The notes beneath the pieces were generated by a model. It was not told the origin of the DNA. It worked only from the letters and a program-made list of their open reading frames with translations, and did not search any database. The translations under genes were made by a program, and so were the position numbers. A DNA stretch of 7,833 bases from Candidatus Nanopelagicales bacterium (GTDB lineage Bacteria; Actinomycetota; Actinomycetes; S36-B12; UBA10799): NCBI GenBank assembly GCA_025455985.1, contig JALOLM010000248.1, positions 1-7,833 on the forward strand, read 5' to 3'. Of the stretch, positions 1 to 6,569 are shown in pieces (position 1 is the stretch's first letter; every line of letters begins with the position of its first letter).

Positions 1-974
1 GAGACTCCGGCTGTCTGGGTGTGGAAGCGCAGCCACTGCGCGCGTTCGGTGGTGGCGCCGTACCGGTCGCGCAGCCAACGCGCCCAGATCCGCCGCGCCG
101 CCCGGAACTTCGCGATCTCCTCGAAGAAGTCCAGATGCGCGTCGAAGAAGAAGCTCAACCCGGGGGCGAACCGGTCGACGTCCAGACCCCGACTCTTGCC
201 CAGTTCGACGTAGCCGAAGCCGTCAGCCAGCGTGAAGGCCAGCTCCTGCGCGGCCGTCGCTCCGGCCTCCCGGATGTGGTAACCCGAAACGCTCAGCGGC
301 TTGTACCGGGGCATGTTCGCGTCGGTGTACTCCATGAGGTCGCCGATCAGGCGCAGATGCGGCTCGGGGCCGAAGAGCCACTCCTTCTGCGCGATGTACT
401 CCTTGAATATGTCGGTCTGCAAGGTCCCGTCGAGCTGACCGGGGGCGAAGCCCTGCCGTTCGGCGGCCACAAGGTACATGCAGAAGATCGGCACCGCGGG
501 CCCGGAGATGGTCATCGAGGTGGTCGTGTCACCCAGCGGGATGCCCGAGAACAACACGTCCATGTCGGCGGCCGAATCGATGGCGACCCCACAGTGCCCG
601 ACCTCGCCGAGCGCGCGATCGTCGTCGGAGTCCCGGCCCATGAGCGTGGGCATGTCGAAGGCCACGCTCAAACCGCCCCCGCCTGCGGCCAGCAGCATCT
701 TGTAGCGGGCATTCGTCTGCTCGGCGTTGCCGAACCCGGCGAACTGCCTGATCGTCCACGGCCTTCCCCGGTAGCCGGTGGCGTACAGGCCGCGGGTGAA
801 GGGGAACTCCCCTGGCCAGCCGACGGATTCGAACCCGGGGGTAGAGGCTGTCGGACCATAGACCGGATCGACCTCGACCCCGCTCAAGGTCGTGAAGTCG
901 GCGTCGCGTTTCTTGGCTTGCGCGTAGCGCTGCTCCCAGCGCCGGCGGCCTTCTTCGATCTGGTCGGCGTCCAT
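1..974 (-). CDS. icmA: Acyl-CoA mutase large subunit, isobutyryl-CoA mutase type (3' end outside window)
   Basis: This is the substrate-binding TIM-barrel subunit of a coenzyme B12-dependent acyl-CoA mutase; 324 N-terminal residues are visible and the gene continues past base 1. Such enzymes rearrange the carbon skeleton of acyl-CoAs in the cytoplasm. The large subunit works with a separate small B12-binding subunit, which is not in the window. The family is recognised from RGLYATGYRGRPWTIRQFAGF (about residues 61-81), GLSVAFDMPT (101-110), TLQTDIFKEY (184-193) and SVSGYHIREAG (228-238, with the conserved His233). Methylmalonyl-CoA mutase has Tyr and Arg at two substrate-contact positions (Tyr89 and Arg207 in the Propionibacterium enzyme). 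Here they are Phe78 and Gln196, the pair known from isobutyryl-CoA mutase (Phe80/Gln198 in IcmA). The start is the ATG at 974, giving an N-terminus (MDADQIEEGRRRW) typical of the family, though no strong Shine-Dalgarno is seen. It is divergent from the PLD gene with 64 bases between starts. The family is certain; the exact substrate is inferred. Confidence 0.93.
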   Translation of the reverse strand, partial: MDADQIEEGRRRWEQRYAQAKKRDADFTTLSGVEVDPVYGPTASTPGFESVGWPGEFPFTRGLYATGYRGRPWTIRQFAGFGNAEQTNARYKMLLAAGGGGLSVAFDMPTLMGRDSDDDRALGEVGHCGVAIDSAADMDVLFSGIPLGDTTTSMTISGPAVPIFCMYLVAAERQGFAPGQLDGTLQTDIFKEYIAQKEWLFGPEPHLRLIGDLMEYTDANMPRYKPLSVSGYHIREAGATAAQELAFTLADGFGYVELGKSRGLDVDRFAPGLSFFFDAHLDFFEEIAKFRAARRIWARWLRDRYGATTERAQWLRFHTQTAGV

Positions 975-1038
975 GCCAGTGAGTCTACGCAGCGGCGATG
1001 CACACCGACACCGAACGAGCGCGTGAGAGACTGGCCGA
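975..1038. promoter_or_regulatory. Short divergent intergenic region between mutase and PLD genes
   Basis: The 64 bases between two divergent start codons should hold both 5' leaders and any promoters not buried in the coding sequences. I see no convincing -35/-10 pair. A modest Shine-Dalgarno-like GAGAG at 1025-1029 lies 9 bases before the PLD ATG. No clear one precedes the mutase ATG. The regulatory role is inferred from layout only. Confidence 0.35.
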
Positions 1039-2862
1039 ATGGGAAGCAGGCTCTGGTGGGCGCTGGTCGCAGCCGCGATGGCTGCCGTGCTGGCCGTGAC
1101 CGGACCCTCCTTGGCCGCCGGGCCGCCGCCCGTGGACCCGCCGACCGCCTCCCCGACACCCACCGAAACCCCAACCCCAGAGCCCACCGGACCGACCGAG
1201 GGCCTCGAGGTCGTCTTCAACTACCCGATCCCCGGAACCCCGGATCTGTCGATCAGTGAAGCGCTGGTGAAACTGATCGACCAGACCCCGGCCGACGCAT
1301 CCATCGCGATGTCGTACTTCGTGATGCAGACCAACCACCCGGCCCTCGAAGCGCTGCTGCAGGCCTACGGGCGTGGGGTGAAGGTGCGCGTCGTGCTCGA
1401 CAGCGGTGACGGGCAGAAGCCCAAGAAGAACGCCGCCATCGACGCGGCCTACGCCCGGCTGGCCGAGACCCTCGGCAGCGTCGGCGACTCGTTCGCCGAC
1501 CAGTGCAACCGCTCGTGCATCACCGACGCCGAGGACAGCATCAACCACAACAAGTTCGCGGCCTTCTCCCAGACCGGCGACGCCGAGAACGTGGTCTTCC
1601 AGAGCACGGGAAACCTGCGCCCGGACGGCAGCGGGGACAGCGCCTACAACGCAGCGGTGATCATCCGCGGCGACCAACCCACCTACGACCAGTACGTCGG
1701 CTACTTCAACGACCTCTACAACGAGTTGCGTGTGGAGAACAACAACTACGCGGGCTACCGCGGCCCGGTGACCTCCGGCCCGGTGACCGCTCACTTCTTC
1801 CCCCGCACCGACAAGGTCGACACCGTTGCTGCCGCGGTGCGCTCAGCCGACTGTGCCGCCCAGCCCACCACCATTCGGGTGATGGCCGCGTTCTTCTCGC
1901 GCAAGCCGGTGCGCGATGCGCTGCGCGACGCCGCCTACGCCGGCTGCAACGTCCAGGTGCTCGCCCGGCAGGACACCATCTCCGCGAAGTTCTGCGAGTC
2001 GTTGGATCCCGAACGGGTGAGTGTGCGGATCGCCGCCGCACCCACGAAGGACCGGGTCACGATCCACGCGAAGTACGTGCTCGTGGACGGCGCGTACTCC
2101 GGCGGTTTAGACCAGCGGATCACCTGGATGGGCAGCCACAACTTCACCGCGAACGCGCTGCGCCGCAACGACGAGACGTTCGTGCAGTTCGCCGACGACG
2201 CGGTGGCCGATGCCTTCTCCGGCAACTGGGACCGGCTGTGGAACGACCCGGCCATGAGCCCCGGCTGTTCGCGTGCCGGCGCCGAGGACAACGCGGCGGT
2301 GGAGAAGAGCGGTGACACCGAGGTCACGAAGATCCCGCGCCGCTCGCAGACAGTGAAGCGGGCGCTACCGGCCAAACTGCGCAGCCAGCAGGCGATCCGA
2401 CCGCCGCAGACAGCCCAGGGTCGCCGTTTGATCACCGTGGCCGAGTGCAAGCAGGCCGGGACCGGCCAGCGGTTGCGCAAGCAGTACCGCTGCCGGGTCG
2501 TCAAGCGCGACGGCGTGGCCCGTCTGATCCTGCGCTCGGACAAGCCCATGCGGGTGCGGATCGTGCAGCGTGCAGCGGGCACGTGGCACCAAACGGCTGC
2601 TGCCGTTCAAGCGCGCCGCGTCCTACCGGTACTCCCCGAAACGGTCGGCCGCAATTCGGCTGTAGGTCTAGCGGGGATCGGTGTTGTAGAGATCGGCTTC
2701 ACTGTCGGTCAGACCCATCGCGACCGGCAGTCCCGGCCTGCTCCCGGTCTTGATCAAGTACTTGCCGCGTCCCGGATGCCTGCTGCCGGGACGCCATCCC
2801 TGCGGACTGGCCCAGCTGGCCACCAGCGATATCTCGCTGCGGCTCAGAGCGATCACCTGTGA
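1039..2862 (+). CDS. Secreted phospholipase D-superfamily protein, 3' end probably frameshifted
   Basis: The open frame encodes 607 residues. A signal peptide (hydrophobic about 5-26, likely cleaved near SLAA-GPP) is followed by a Pro/Thr-rich linker (about 28-53), so the enzyme should act outside the cell. Two PLD halves follow. The first has an HKD-like motif HNKFAAFS (His170, Lys172) with Ser in place of the usual Asp, then STGN (189-192). The second has a complete HAKYVLVD (His343, Lys345, Asp350) followed by GSHN (365-368). PLD enzymes cleave or transfer phosphodiester groups through the two histidines; the substrate may be phospholipid or nucleic acid and cannot be told from sequence. 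Several Cys residues (156, 160, 272, 303, 319, 410, 470, 485) suit an exported protein. Residues beyond about 513 look like out-of-frame translation and run antisense into the ATPase gene. The ancestral stop is probably at 2663-2665 in another frame. The start has GAGAG 9 bases upstream. Confidence 0.85.
   Translation: MGSRLWWALVAAAMAAVLAVTGPSLAAGPPPVDPPTASPTPTETPTPEPTGPTEGLEVVFNYPIPGTPDLSISEALVKLIDQTPADASIAMSYFVMQTNHPALEALLQAYGRGVKVRVVLDSGDGQKPKKNAAIDAAYARLAETLGSVGDSFADQCNRSCITDAEDSINHNKFAAFSQTGDAENVVFQSTGNLRPDGSGDSAYNAAVIIRGDQPTYDQYVGYFNDLYNELRVENNNYAGYRGPVTSGPVTAHFFPRTDKVDTVAAAVRSADCAAQPTTIRVMAAFFSRKPVRDALRDAAYAGCNVQVLARQDTISAKFCESLDPERVSVRIAAAPTKDRVTIHAKYVLVDGAYSGGLDQRITWMGSHNFTANALRRNDETFVQFADDAVADAFSGNWDRLWNDPAMSPGCSRAGAEDNAAVEKSGDTEVTKIPRRSQTVKRALPAKLRSQQAIRPPQTAQGRRLITVAECKQAGTGQRLRKQYRCRVVKRDGVARLILRSDKPMRVRIVQRAAGTWHQTAAAVQARRVLPVLPETVGRNSAVGLAGIGVVEIGFTVGQTHRDRQSRPAPGLDQVLAASRMPAAGTPSLRTGPAGHQRYLAAAQSDHL
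2580..2665 (+). other. Probable displaced native C-terminus of the PLD protein (frameshift)
   Basis: Bases about 2580-2665, read in the frame ending at the TAG at 2663-2665, give a short basic tail (GTKRLLPFKRAASYRYSPKR and a few more residues). The codons are mostly G/C at the third position, as in the upstream PLD body. The annotated PLD frame over the same bases has many A/T third positions. The good frame changes at about 2571-2590; the new frame cannot extend far upstream because it has a TGA at 2525-2527. A stop at 2665 puts the two convergent genes tail to tail with 2 bases between them. This looks like a one-base indel, either real or a sequencing error. Confidence 0.6.
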
Positions 2863-3993
2863 CAGTTCTTCGAGCTCACGCCGAGGAAGCCCTGAGAGCA
2901 CGACGATCGCGCTGCGCTCCACGAAGCCACGAGCCTTTGCGACATCGGCGGCGTCGGGCAGAGCCTCCAGGTCACGCATCGAATGCGTGATCATGAGGCT
3001 GGCGACGCCCCGGCTGCGGTTGAGGCGGGTCAAGGCGTCGGCGTGCTCGACGAGACTCGGGCCGCCGCGCAACGCCCGCCACAGTTCATCCATGACCAGC
3101 ATGGAGCGACCCGGCGCCTGGGCGACCGCCGTCTGCCCCCAATGCCAGCCCGTCAGCATGGTGGCTGCGAGCAACGCCTCGTCGTCGATCGCACTCACAT
3201 CTATGGCCACAGCCGGTGCTGCCTGGTCGAGCGTGATGCTGCTCGGACCGTCGAAGACGCCCTTCAATGGCCCGTCGCACAGAAGCCCGATGGTCCAGCG
3301 CAACTCCCGGGTATGCGTCTGGAACTGCCCGATGTCCCCGACATCGGCGACGTCGAGTACCTCCTGGGTCGGATTCCTGAGCAGCTGCAGCAGGTCGGGG
3401 AGCACTGGCTCGCCGCCACCTCGAGCGAGCGTGTCCACGGCTGCGGAGAGGATCACCTGCTCGCCATTGGTCACCGGGCCACGCCGAGCTACCGCACACA
3501 GCGCCATGAGAAGTGAGAGACCGCCTGCGCGCGACTTCTGACCTCTAGAAGCGTCCGCGATTTGCAGTGGATTCAGCCGATCCAGTCCAGGCCCGAGCCT
3601 GATCACCTGGCCGCCGATGCGCCTGACGAGTTCGGTGTACTCCCCCTTTGAGTCAGCGACCACAACCGGACGCACTCCCTGTGCGACCAGACCCACCATC
3701 TGTCGCTTCGCGAATGCGGACTTCCCCGTTCCCGGCTGGCCGAGCTGGAAGATACTTCCCCGTTCCCGGCTGGCCGAGCTGGAAGATACCGGTATTGGTG
3801 ACGATGCCCTCACTGAGCCACGCGAACGGATCCATACACACCGGCTCCCCCCATGTGAGATGCCTACCGACCAGCACCCCGGCGCGAGGAGCACCTGCAC
3901 CCGCGACGAACGGGAACATGCCACTCGCGGTTTCTGTACTGGCCGTGAAACGCGGCGATGCCCGGATCCAGGCGGGGCGACTGCCCATCTCAC
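2668..3993 (-). CDS. VirB4/TraC-type conjugation ATPase (SCO6881-like), frame disrupted by tandem duplication
   Basis: The 441-residue open frame contains the ATPase core that powers type IV secretion or conjugation at the inner membrane. Walker A GQPGTGKS is at about 85-92. The VVVADSKGEY strand follows at about 110-119, Walker B SMLVMDELW at 297-305, and a motif ending ITHSMRD at 335-341. The first roughly 78 residues are not the native N-terminus. Bases upstream of the 34-base duplication (3721-3788) read as a family-like N-terminus in another frame, from the ATG at 3988. Removing one duplicate copy gives an uninterrupted 428-residue protein from 3988 to 2668. By chance the shifted frame has no stop back to an ATG at 3993-3991, which overlaps the stop of the upstream gene (ATGA). 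A product with a foreign N-terminus but a whole P-loop could therefore still be made. It is the last gene of the operon. Either a pseudogene in progress, an altered protein or a sequence error is possible. Confidence 0.85.
   Translation of the reverse strand: MRWAVAPPGSGHRRVSRPVQKPRVACSRSSRVQVLLAPGCWSVGISHGGSRCVWIRSRGSVRASSPIPVSSSSASRERGSIFQLGQPGTGKSAFAKRQMVGLVAQGVRPVVVADSKGEYTELVRRIGGQVIRLGPGLDRLNPLQIADASRGQKSRAGGLSLLMALCAVARRGPVTNGEQVILSAAVDTLARGGGEPVLPDLLQLLRNPTQEVLDVADVGDIGQFQTHTRELRWTIGLLCDGPLKGVFDGPSSITLDQAAPAVAIDVSAIDDEALLAATMLTGWHWGQTAVAQAPGRSMLVMDELWRALRGGPSLVEHADALTRLNRSRGVASLMITHSMRDLEALPDAADVAKARGFVERSAIVVLSGLPRRELEELSQVIALSRSEISLVASWASPQGWRPGSRHPGRGKYLIKTGSRPGLPVAMGLTDSEADLYNTDPR
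3653..3988 (-). pseudogene. Native-frame N-terminal fragment of the VirB4/TraC-type ATPase
   Basis: This is the reading frame I take to be the original start of the ATPase gene. The ATG at 3988-3986 lies one base after the TGA (3992-3990) of the upstream SCO6880-like gene, a spacing typical of coupled operon genes. Residues 23-78 include MFPFVAGAGAPRAGVLVGRH, then CMDPFAW and the P-loop GQPGTGK, as expected for the segment before and at Walker A in SCO6881-type ATPases. Directly after GK the frame enters the second copy of the 34-base repeat out of register (YLPARPAGNGE). It ends at a stop at 3653-3655, giving 111 residues. Alone it would lack Walker B and most of the ATPase domain. Confidence 0.7.
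3721..3788. repeat. Perfect 34-bp tandem duplication over the Walker A codons
   Basis: Bases 3721-3754 and 3755-3788 are identical 34-base units, directly abutting. Period-34 identity extends one base further on each side (3720-3789). On the minus strand each unit encodes IFQLGQPGTGK plus one extra base. Because 34 is not a multiple of three, the duplication shifts the frame by +1. Replication slippage or unequal recombination is the likely origin, and the same process could delete a copy and restore the gene. A sequencing or assembly artefact cannot be excluded from a single sequence. Confidence 0.97.
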
Positions 3994-5360
3994 AGCGCCC
4001 CGGCGGGAAGGTAGCCCAGCCCGAGTGTTGCCGCGAAGCCAGCCGCTTGGGATCCGTAGTTACACCGCAGCCGCAGTCGCACCTGACCGGCTCGGTTCTC
4101 CAGATCGGTGGCATGACGACGCAGATCTTCACGAGTGCGAGCGGTAATCGCAGCGTAGAGACTCACATCAACCACTCCGGCTCCGCCAGCCTCATCGTCA
4201 GCGGTCGCCTGCGCCCGGTCGAGATCCACGCGGTCGCGCGCCGTCTCGTCACGCCCGAGCCGGCGGCGGTACTGCGCCCGGAAGCGGGCAGCCTGCGTCT
4301 GCCGTTCCACGTCACGGGCCGTCTGGGTTGCGGGCACGGGCTCATAGACGAGGCAGATGCGCTTGTAGTACGGCGAAGCACCCAAGAGATGGGCCAGGGA
4401 TCGGGCGGGAATGCGCTCGTCAGGCGGCTCATCCCAGCAATAGGCCGCTGAGATCCAACCGTCGTGCTGGTAAGTGTCCCAATGCTCCAGAGCTGCGGTC
4501 GGTCGGGCGTCCGACCAGGCACGCGAGCCGACGGTGATATCGGGATCGAACTGCGAGCGCGTCCACGCCACCATCGCCTGCGGGTCGAACACGGGTCTCG
4601 TCGATACCGCGCACGCCTCCAGCGAGTCGGCCAGGACCCCCACCAGATCCAGCAAACCGCTGGCCGCCTGCTCAACCGACTGCCGACGCTCGGTCTTGAC
4701 GGTCACTGCGACAAGCGTCTTTGTCTCGCAGTAGGCACCATCGCCTTCGGCCAGTTCCTGGTAGACCTCTCGAACCAGTCCTGGGCCTGGGCGCTCCTGG
4801 GATGCGGGGCCTGCCGCCGGTCCGGAGGTCACCACAACAGCGACATGCGAGAGCCGGGGCAAGTAGCCCAACTGCGTCAACCAGTCACGCCAGCGATCAG
4901 CCCACTGTTCCGCCTCCTCCGTATCGACAAGATCGGCACCCATAGGCTCCACTGCAAAGATCGCGGTCAGGGTGGCCCGACTCCGATCCCAGGCAAGTGC
5001 GGATTGTTGTCCGTCCAGGCTGACCGCCTCGATCACAGTGATACCGCTGAGAACCCCTGGCAGCCCTGGCTGCTCGAGACCTCGATGCCGGTTCCATCCC
5101 CGTCGAATGGCCACCTGCCACATCGTCCGCCTACCGATGTTTGCCGCGAGGGATTCGCCCCGCAGCCGTATGGCCACCAGAGCACCAGTAGCGACCAGAG
5201 GCAGCCCCATGAGCACCAGCAATGAGGGTTTGACAGATGCCAGGGCAAGCAGCACAACAACAGCGACCAGCGCGACGGTGGTTTGGGTACCCCCGAGTCC
5301 AGCCAGACCAAATCCTCGGCGTTCCCGCCATCCTCCGTAGGACCTCATCGCACTGCTCAC
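3990..5360 (-). CDS. SCO6880-family conjugation protein (membrane hairpin plus VirB4 N-terminal-like region)
   Basis: This 456-residue protein resembles the SCO6880 family of actinobacterial conjugative elements, which is normally encoded just upstream of an ATP-binding SCO6881-like protein, as here. Two hydrophobic segments (about 27-42 and 46-65) form an N-terminal hairpin reminiscent of VirB3/PrgI proteins. The soluble remainder has no Walker motif. It contains segments such as ALAWDRSRATLTAIFAVEP, YLPRLSHVAVVV, LVREVYQELAEG and YYKRICLVYEP, and a charged Arg/Asp-rich stretch (about 355-390) that is probably helical. I infer that this protein and the next gene together do the work of a membrane-anchored VirB4, split over two polypeptides. 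The start is GTG at 5360, whose GTGA overlaps the TGA of the upstream gene by 4 bases. An ATG at 5348 (MRSYGG) is an alternative, and neither has a clear Shine-Dalgarno. The family assignment rests on remembered family features and gene order. Confidence 0.8.
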   Translation of the reverse strand: MSSAMRSYGGWRERRGFGLAGLGGTQTTVALVAVVVLLALASVKPSLLVLMGLPLVATGALVAIRLRGESLAANIGRRTMWQVAIRRGWNRHRGLEQPGLPGVLSGITVIEAVSLDGQQSALAWDRSRATLTAIFAVEPMGADLVDTEEAEQWADRWRDWLTQLGYLPRLSHVAVVVTSGPAAGPASQERPGPGLVREVYQELAEGDGAYCETKTLVAVTVKTERRQSVEQAASGLLDLVGVLADSLEACAVSTRPVFDPQAMVAWTRSQFDPDITVGSRAWSDARPTAALEHWDTYQHDGWISAAYCWDEPPDERIPARSLAHLLGASPYYKRICLVYEPVPATQTARDVERQTQAARFRAQYRRRLGRDETARDRVDLDRAQATADDEAGGAGVVDVSLYAAITARTREDLRRHATDLENRAGQVRLRLRCNYGSQAAGFAATLGLGYLPAGAL

Positions 5361-6088
5361 GGATGTGCCGCGGTCTGCAGAAGCCGAGCCATCATCGGCA
5401 GCATCCCGGCGGCCAACACGAACATCGATGTCGTTGCTATCAGCACCAGCAATGGGTCCGACTCACCAGTGATCAGGCTGCGTCCGACGCGGTAGATGAC
5501 TGCGTTGACCGGCTTGACCACAATCACCGCCCCCACCCAGGCCAAGCCGACCCGCCACGCACGGCTGGGGAGAGCTGCTGCTGCGGGCACGATGCAGGCC
5601 ACGACGACCACAATCACGACCCGAGCCAACGAGCACGCGGCAAGGGCCAAGCATCCCGCTATTCCGACGATCGACAAGGTACTCGCCAGCAGCGGATCCA
5701 CCTCGGGAATGGCCTCAGCCACGGCTTGTCCGACACCGGCAGCCCCCGTTCGGCCTCCGATGAGCCAGCGCGCCAACGCATCCGACATCGCCCACGCACT
5801 GGCCATGAGCAGCCAACCCGCCGATAGTGCCAGCAACACACGAACGCCACCGACCAAGGCATCGGCTAGGGGTTCGCCCCTCCGCTTCAGCGCAACCTGC
5901 AGGCCGGCGATCGCCACCACGATCGCCAGTACCGAAAAGGCAAGCCAACGGCTCACTGGCCGAATAGTGTCTACCTGGCGGCCGATCATCGTTAGTCCCG
6001 GGTCCTGGCCGGCCACCCACCAACTGAGAACCCAGTCGACCAGCGTCACAAATGACGCATCCAGGCTTTGACCTACCTGCACGGTCAT
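5357..6088 (-). CDS. Polytopic membrane protein, VirB6/TrbL-like conjugal transfer component
   Basis: This 243-residue protein has about six hydrophobic segments (near 46-67, 80-102, 133-153, 156-175, 178-194 and 212-230). The loops are short and the N-terminus (MTVQVGQSLDASF) is amphipathic. In type IV secretion clusters a multi-spanning protein between the small pilin-like protein and the VirB4-like genes is usually the VirB6/TrbL channel component. I infer that role from topology and position, since no diagnostic motif is visible. The chosen ATG at 6088 overlaps the TGA of the preceding gene by one base (TGATG). An in-frame ATG upstream at 6151 would add 21 Arg-rich residues read out of frame within the preceding gene and is unlikely. 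The stop overlaps the next start (GTGA). At 243 residues it is short for TrbL proteins. Confidence 0.75.
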   Translation of the reverse strand: MTVQVGQSLDASFVTLVDWVLSWWVAGQDPGLTMIGRQVDTIRPVSRWLAFSVLAIVVAIAGLQVALKRRGEPLADALVGGVRVLLALSAGWLLMASAWAMSDALARWLIGGRTGAAGVGQAVAEAIPEVDPLLASTLSIVGIAGCLALAACSLARVVIVVVVACIVPAAAALPSRAWRVGLAWVGAVIVVKPVNAVIYRVGRSLITGESDPLLVLIATTSMFVLAAGMLPMMARLLQTAAHP

Positions 6089-6366
6089 CACATGAAGAGG
6101 TTCACGAGCGGAACGGCGACCGCGACGGTGGACAGCCCGGCGACGGCCCACCCAATTCCGGCAGCCCCGTCAGCTGCGGCAGTGGAACGGTGCCTGCGAC
6201 CCAGGCTCATCATCACGCCTGCGACGACAAGTCCGACAGCGCCTGCTGCGAATGCCGCCCACTTGGCCAGGCCCATAATCTTCGACCACTGAGCGGCCAC
6301 CTCCGCCGGGGCGGCAGGGGCCGGATTGCTGAGATCGGCGAGTATCAAAGCCAAATCCATCTTCAT
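6088..6366 (-). CDS. Small two-helix membrane protein, VirB2/TrbC-like
   Basis: This 92-residue protein has an Ala/Pro-rich N-terminal part (LADLSNPAPAAPAEVAAQW) and two hydrophobic helices (about 34-54 and 69-90). They are separated by a basic turn (GRRHRS) and a Gly/Ala-rich segment. Size, topology and first position in a conjugation-like operon match VirB2/TrbC pilin-type subunits or small inner-membrane accessory proteins. There is no decisive motif, so the role is inferred. It lacks an obvious long signal peptide of the TrbC kind. The ATG at 6366 is preferred because a very strong Shine-Dalgarno (AGGAGGAGG, 6380-6372) ends 5 bases before it; an upstream in-frame ATG at 6396 lacks this. 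It is the promoter-proximal gene, and its stop shares one base with the next start. Confidence 0.72.
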   Translation of the reverse strand: MKMDLALILADLSNPAPAAPAEVAAQWSKIMGLAKWAAFAAGAVGLVVAGVMMSLGRRHRSTAAADGAAGIGWAVAGLSTVAVAVPLVNLFM

Positions 6367-6371
6367 GAGCG

Positions 6372-6380
6372 CCTCCTCCT
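6372..6380 (-). promoter_or_regulatory. Strong Shine-Dalgarno of the tra-like operon's first gene
   Basis: The minus strand reads AGGAGGAGG five bases before the ATG at 6366. It is the only strong ribosome binding site in the operon. The genes behind it overlap or nearly touch and probably depend on translational coupling. It decides the start in favour of 6366 over 6396. Confidence 0.8.
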
Positions 6381-6569
6381 GAACCGACCGTGCCATGGAT
6401 TGTTTCCCTCACACGGATGTCATGTGGACATGTGGACAACTGCCGCCGAGGGCCTCTGCCTTGTACACAGTCAGGTCATGGAATCCACACGATGTCGCCA
6501 CACAAACGTCGCCCATTGCCGACCGCGAGGTTGTGTCCATGAACCGCGGACGCGATGTGCAGGTGCGCC
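6381..6569. promoter_or_regulatory. Divergent control region between tra-like operon and secreted hydrolase
   Basis: This region lies between the operon's ribosome binding site and the GTG of the secreted hydrolase gene, and should carry the promoters for both directions. A tandem CATGTGGA CATGTGGA (6421-6436) overlaps an inverted repeat ATGTC-N5-GACAT (6417-6431). A second motif, CACACGGATGTC (6410-6421), recurs almost exactly as CACACGATGTC (6486-6496). These could be operators. I see no convincing -35/-10 pair for either direction. Confidence 0.45.
6421..6436. repeat. 8-bp tandem repeat with overlapping inverted repeat
   Basis: CATGTGGA occurs twice without a gap and is followed by CAAC. 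The overlapping palindrome-like ATGTC-N5-GACAT occupies 6417-6431. Placement upstream of the operon start suggests a regulator binding site, but this is only inference, and short repeats can arise by chance. Confidence 0.5.

Noticed and set aside
21..1259. 412-residue plus-strand open frame across the mutase gene
   Set aside because: It is antisense to a clearly recognisable acyl-CoA mutase, is rich in Arg/Gly/Pro as expected of a high-GC shadow, and has no domain I recognise.
985..1794. 269-residue minus-strand open frame
   Set aside because: It is antisense to the signal peptide and first HKD half of the PLD gene. Its low-complexity Val/Gly/His-rich translation is typical of a shadow frame.
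1935..2582. 215-residue minus-strand open frame
   Set aside because: It is antisense to the second PLD half, which has an intact HKD motif on the other strand.
2666..2667. Terminator between the convergent PLD and ATPase genes
   Set aside because: Only 2 bases separate the probable stops and I see no hairpin with a T-run there.
3721..3788. 34-bp repeat as an att core or CRISPR repeat
   Set aside because: The units abut with no spacer and code exactly for the P-loop inside a gene, so a local tandem duplication explains them.
4464..5225. 253-residue plus-strand open frame
   Set aside because: It lies entirely antisense to the SCO6880-like gene, which has membrane segments and coupled overlaps with its neighbours.
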